Positions 5,128-6,111 of a DNA stretch of 6,111 nucleotides are shown one piece after another; within the stretch, counting starts at the first letter, position 1, and each line of letters starts with the position of its first letter. The notes beneath the pieces are model-generated. The model ran no database searches. It was not told the DNA's origin and worked only from the letters and a program-made list of their open reading frames with translations. The translations under genes and the position numbers were made by a program. Where the stretch lies: positions 1 to 6,111 of the forward strand of contig JANQME010000003.1 in assembly GCA_028280205.1 (NCBI GenBank), given 5' to 3'. The stretch comes from Longimicrobiales bacterium (GTDB lineage Bacteria > Gemmatimonadota > Gemmatimonadetes > Longimicrobiales > Gaopeijiaceae).

Positions 5128-5727
5128 ATGCGCTCGACGATTCTCGCCCTCTTCGTATCCACCCTGCTCGGCTACGCCGCGACCGCCTGGGTTCGCGGTG
5201 GTGTCGACGCGGGTACGGCCGTGGCGCTCGGCGTGCCGGGGCTCGTCGACGGCTCCGAGCTGGTGCTCGAGGGGCGCGTGCTCGAGGCCTCGCCCCTGCT
5301 CCTTCCGAACGGCGTCGTCGCCACGGACTACGTCGTGCGCGTGGAGCGCGACTTCCTCGGCGGCGCCGAGGAGGAGGTCGTCGTGCGCCTCCCGGGCGGC
5401 GTGCTGCCGGACGGGAGCGGCATGCTCCTGCCGGGCATGCCGAGCCTGCTCCCGGGGGAGCGGGCGATCGTGTTCCTCACGGAAGCCGGCACCGACGAGC
5501 TGCGCGTCCCGGTGGGACTCGGTCAGGGGCGCCTGCGGGTGCTGGACGGACCGGGCGGGGAGCACTGGCTCGAGCGCGAGGCCGATTGTCTCGGGCTGAT
5601 CGATTCGAGCGGAGACCTGCACGAAGCCGAGGGCCGTTCGCTCCTGAACTACGCCGGAACGGTGGCCGAGATCGAGGCCGCCGTCGCCGCACGCCGGGCC
5701 CGCGAGGCGAAGGTGGGCGAGCGGTGA
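5128..5727 (+). CDS. secreted 199-residue protein, possible partner of the adjacent protease
   Basis: Residues 1-20 (MRSTILALFVSTLLGYAATA) form a signal peptide or N-terminal anchor. The body reads as a beta-rich domain: PGLVDGSELVLEGRVLEA (37-54), TDYVVRVERDFLGG (66-79), VVVRLPGGVL (84-93), MPSLLPGERAIVFL (104-117) and VGLGQGRLRVLDG (129-141). I recall this order of motifs (an outward-facing strand, PGG, P-x-x-x-x-G-E...FL, then GL-x-QG) from uncharacterised exported proteins encoded just before matrixin-like metalloproteases; that is memory, not a search. The end (178-199) is a charged alanine/arginine-rich helix. The start at 5128 is forced because no other ATG, GTG or TTG in this frame lies between the propeller stop region and it; there is no Shine-Dalgarno sequence before it. 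Its stop overlaps the next start by four bases (GTGA), so translation of the two is coupled. Function unknown; inhibitor, chaperone or targeting partner are possibilities. Confidence 0.78.
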   Translation: MRSTILALFVSTLLGYAATAWVRGGVDAGTAVALGVPGLVDGSELVLEGRVLEASPLLLPNGVVATDYVVRVERDFLGGAEEEVVVRLPGGVLPDGSGMLLPGMPSLLPGERAIVFLTEAGTDELRVPVGLGQGRLRVLDGPGGEHWLEREADCLGLIDSSGDLHEAEGRSLLNYAGTVAEIEAAVAARRAREAKVGER

Positions 5728-6111
5728 AGGCGCGCTCGCTCTGGCTCGTTCCGGTCGTCGTCGGCGGTGCCGGGCTCGGCGCCTTCGGGCACATCCGTCT
5801 GCACAACCCGTCGAACAAGAATCCGCTCTTCTGGCAGAACCCGGGCGAGATCGAGGTCGTGATCCAGTCCGACGGTTCCGACGACCTCTCCGACGAGAGC
5901 CACGAGACGGCCCTGCTGGGCGCGATCGCCGCGTGGAACGAGGTCACGGAGACGACGCTGAACCTGATCGTGAACGACGACCCGGCTCAGCAGGCGCGTA
6001 CGGACTGGGAGGCGGACGACATCCACCTGCTCCTCTTCGACGAGGACAACGACTCCGGCTTCTTCCCGAGCGGCTCGGGCACCGTGGCGCTGACGCCCGT
6101 GTGGTTCTTCT
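5724..6111 (+). CDS. probable matrixin-type metalloprotease, N-terminal part only
   Basis: The GTG at 5724 overlaps the previous stop; AAGGTGGG at 5710-5717 serves as ribosome site. 129 residues are visible before the right edge and no stop is reached. Residues 1-22 form a signal peptide (MKARSLWLVPVVVGGAGLG), so the product is exported. What follows fits the N-terminal part of a matrixin-like catalytic domain: W37 and an IEVVIQ strand (43-48), DGSDDLSDES (50-59), a helix with the AAWNEV pattern (69-74), then the strand DDIHLLLFDEDNDSG and GTVALTPVWF near the edge. In this family the zinc site HExxHxxGxxH comes later, so it would lie outside the window and cannot be confirmed. D-E-D-N-D-S-G may be a calcium loop. 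Coupled translation with the 199-residue gene suggests the two products work together. If no zinc motif follows, it would be only an exported protein of unknown function. Confidence 0.68.
   Translation, partial: MKARSLWLVPVVVGGAGLGAFGHIRLHNPSNKNPLFWQNPGEIEVVIQSDGSDDLSDESHETALLGAIAAWNEVTETTLNLIVNDDPAQQARTDWEADDIHLLLFDEDNDSGFFPSGSGTVALTPVWFF

Noticed and set aside
4828..5622. 264-residue minus-strand frame across the intergenic gap and the 199-residue gene
   Set aside because: Histidine/arginine-rich shadow; it would run through the terminator-like hairpin and has no signal or domain.
5477..6026. Two minus-strand frames antisense to the protease start
   Set aside because: The plus strand there carries an overlapping start with ribosome site, a signal peptide and matrixin-like features; the antisense frames have none.

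Overview
This GC-rich window (roughly two thirds G+C by eye) reads as bacterial chromosome with densely packed genes. It holds seven protein genes, two of them cut by the window edges. No RNA gene, CRISPR array, insertion sequence or other mobile element was seen. The gene content suggests a Gram-negative-like environmental bacterium. A member of the Planctomycetota is my best guess: a secreted protein full of DxNxDxD calcium loops ending in a conserved C-terminal domain, a long tryptophan-rich c-type cytochrome next to a plastocyanin-like protein, and a matrixin-like protease. This placement is inference; Myxococcota or a related deep lineage cannot be excluded.

Layout. (1) 1-1867, plus strand: the 3' part of a c-type cytochrome, then a secreted type-1 copper protein 47 bases downstream. 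They look like one electron-transfer operon, closed by a hairpin terminator at about 1891-1930. (2) 1929-3199, minus strand: an HDOD-domain signalling protein followed downstream by an arginine-rich 98-residue protein of unknown function. They converge on the copper-protein gene. (3) 3200-3331: a divergent intergenic region. (4) 3332-4993, plus strand: a 553-residue secreted protein, probably a beta-propeller, carrying six calcium-loop motifs. (5) 5128-6111, plus strand: a 199-residue secreted protein whose stop codon overlaps the GTG start of the next gene. That gene is the N-terminal part of a probable matrixin-type metalloprotease that runs off the window.

How they fit together. The first pair are periplasmic redox carriers. 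The HDOD pair is a cytoplasmic regulatory unit with unknown output. The last three genes all encode exported proteins; the overlapping 199-residue/protease pair is clearly translated as a unit, so the small protein may be a partner of the protease. The most unusual observations are an XRE-like helix-turn-helix pattern between two haem domains of the cytochrome, the repeated calcium loops of the propeller protein, the partner/protease pair, and hairpins flanking the propeller gene whose T-rich sides face the antisense strand.
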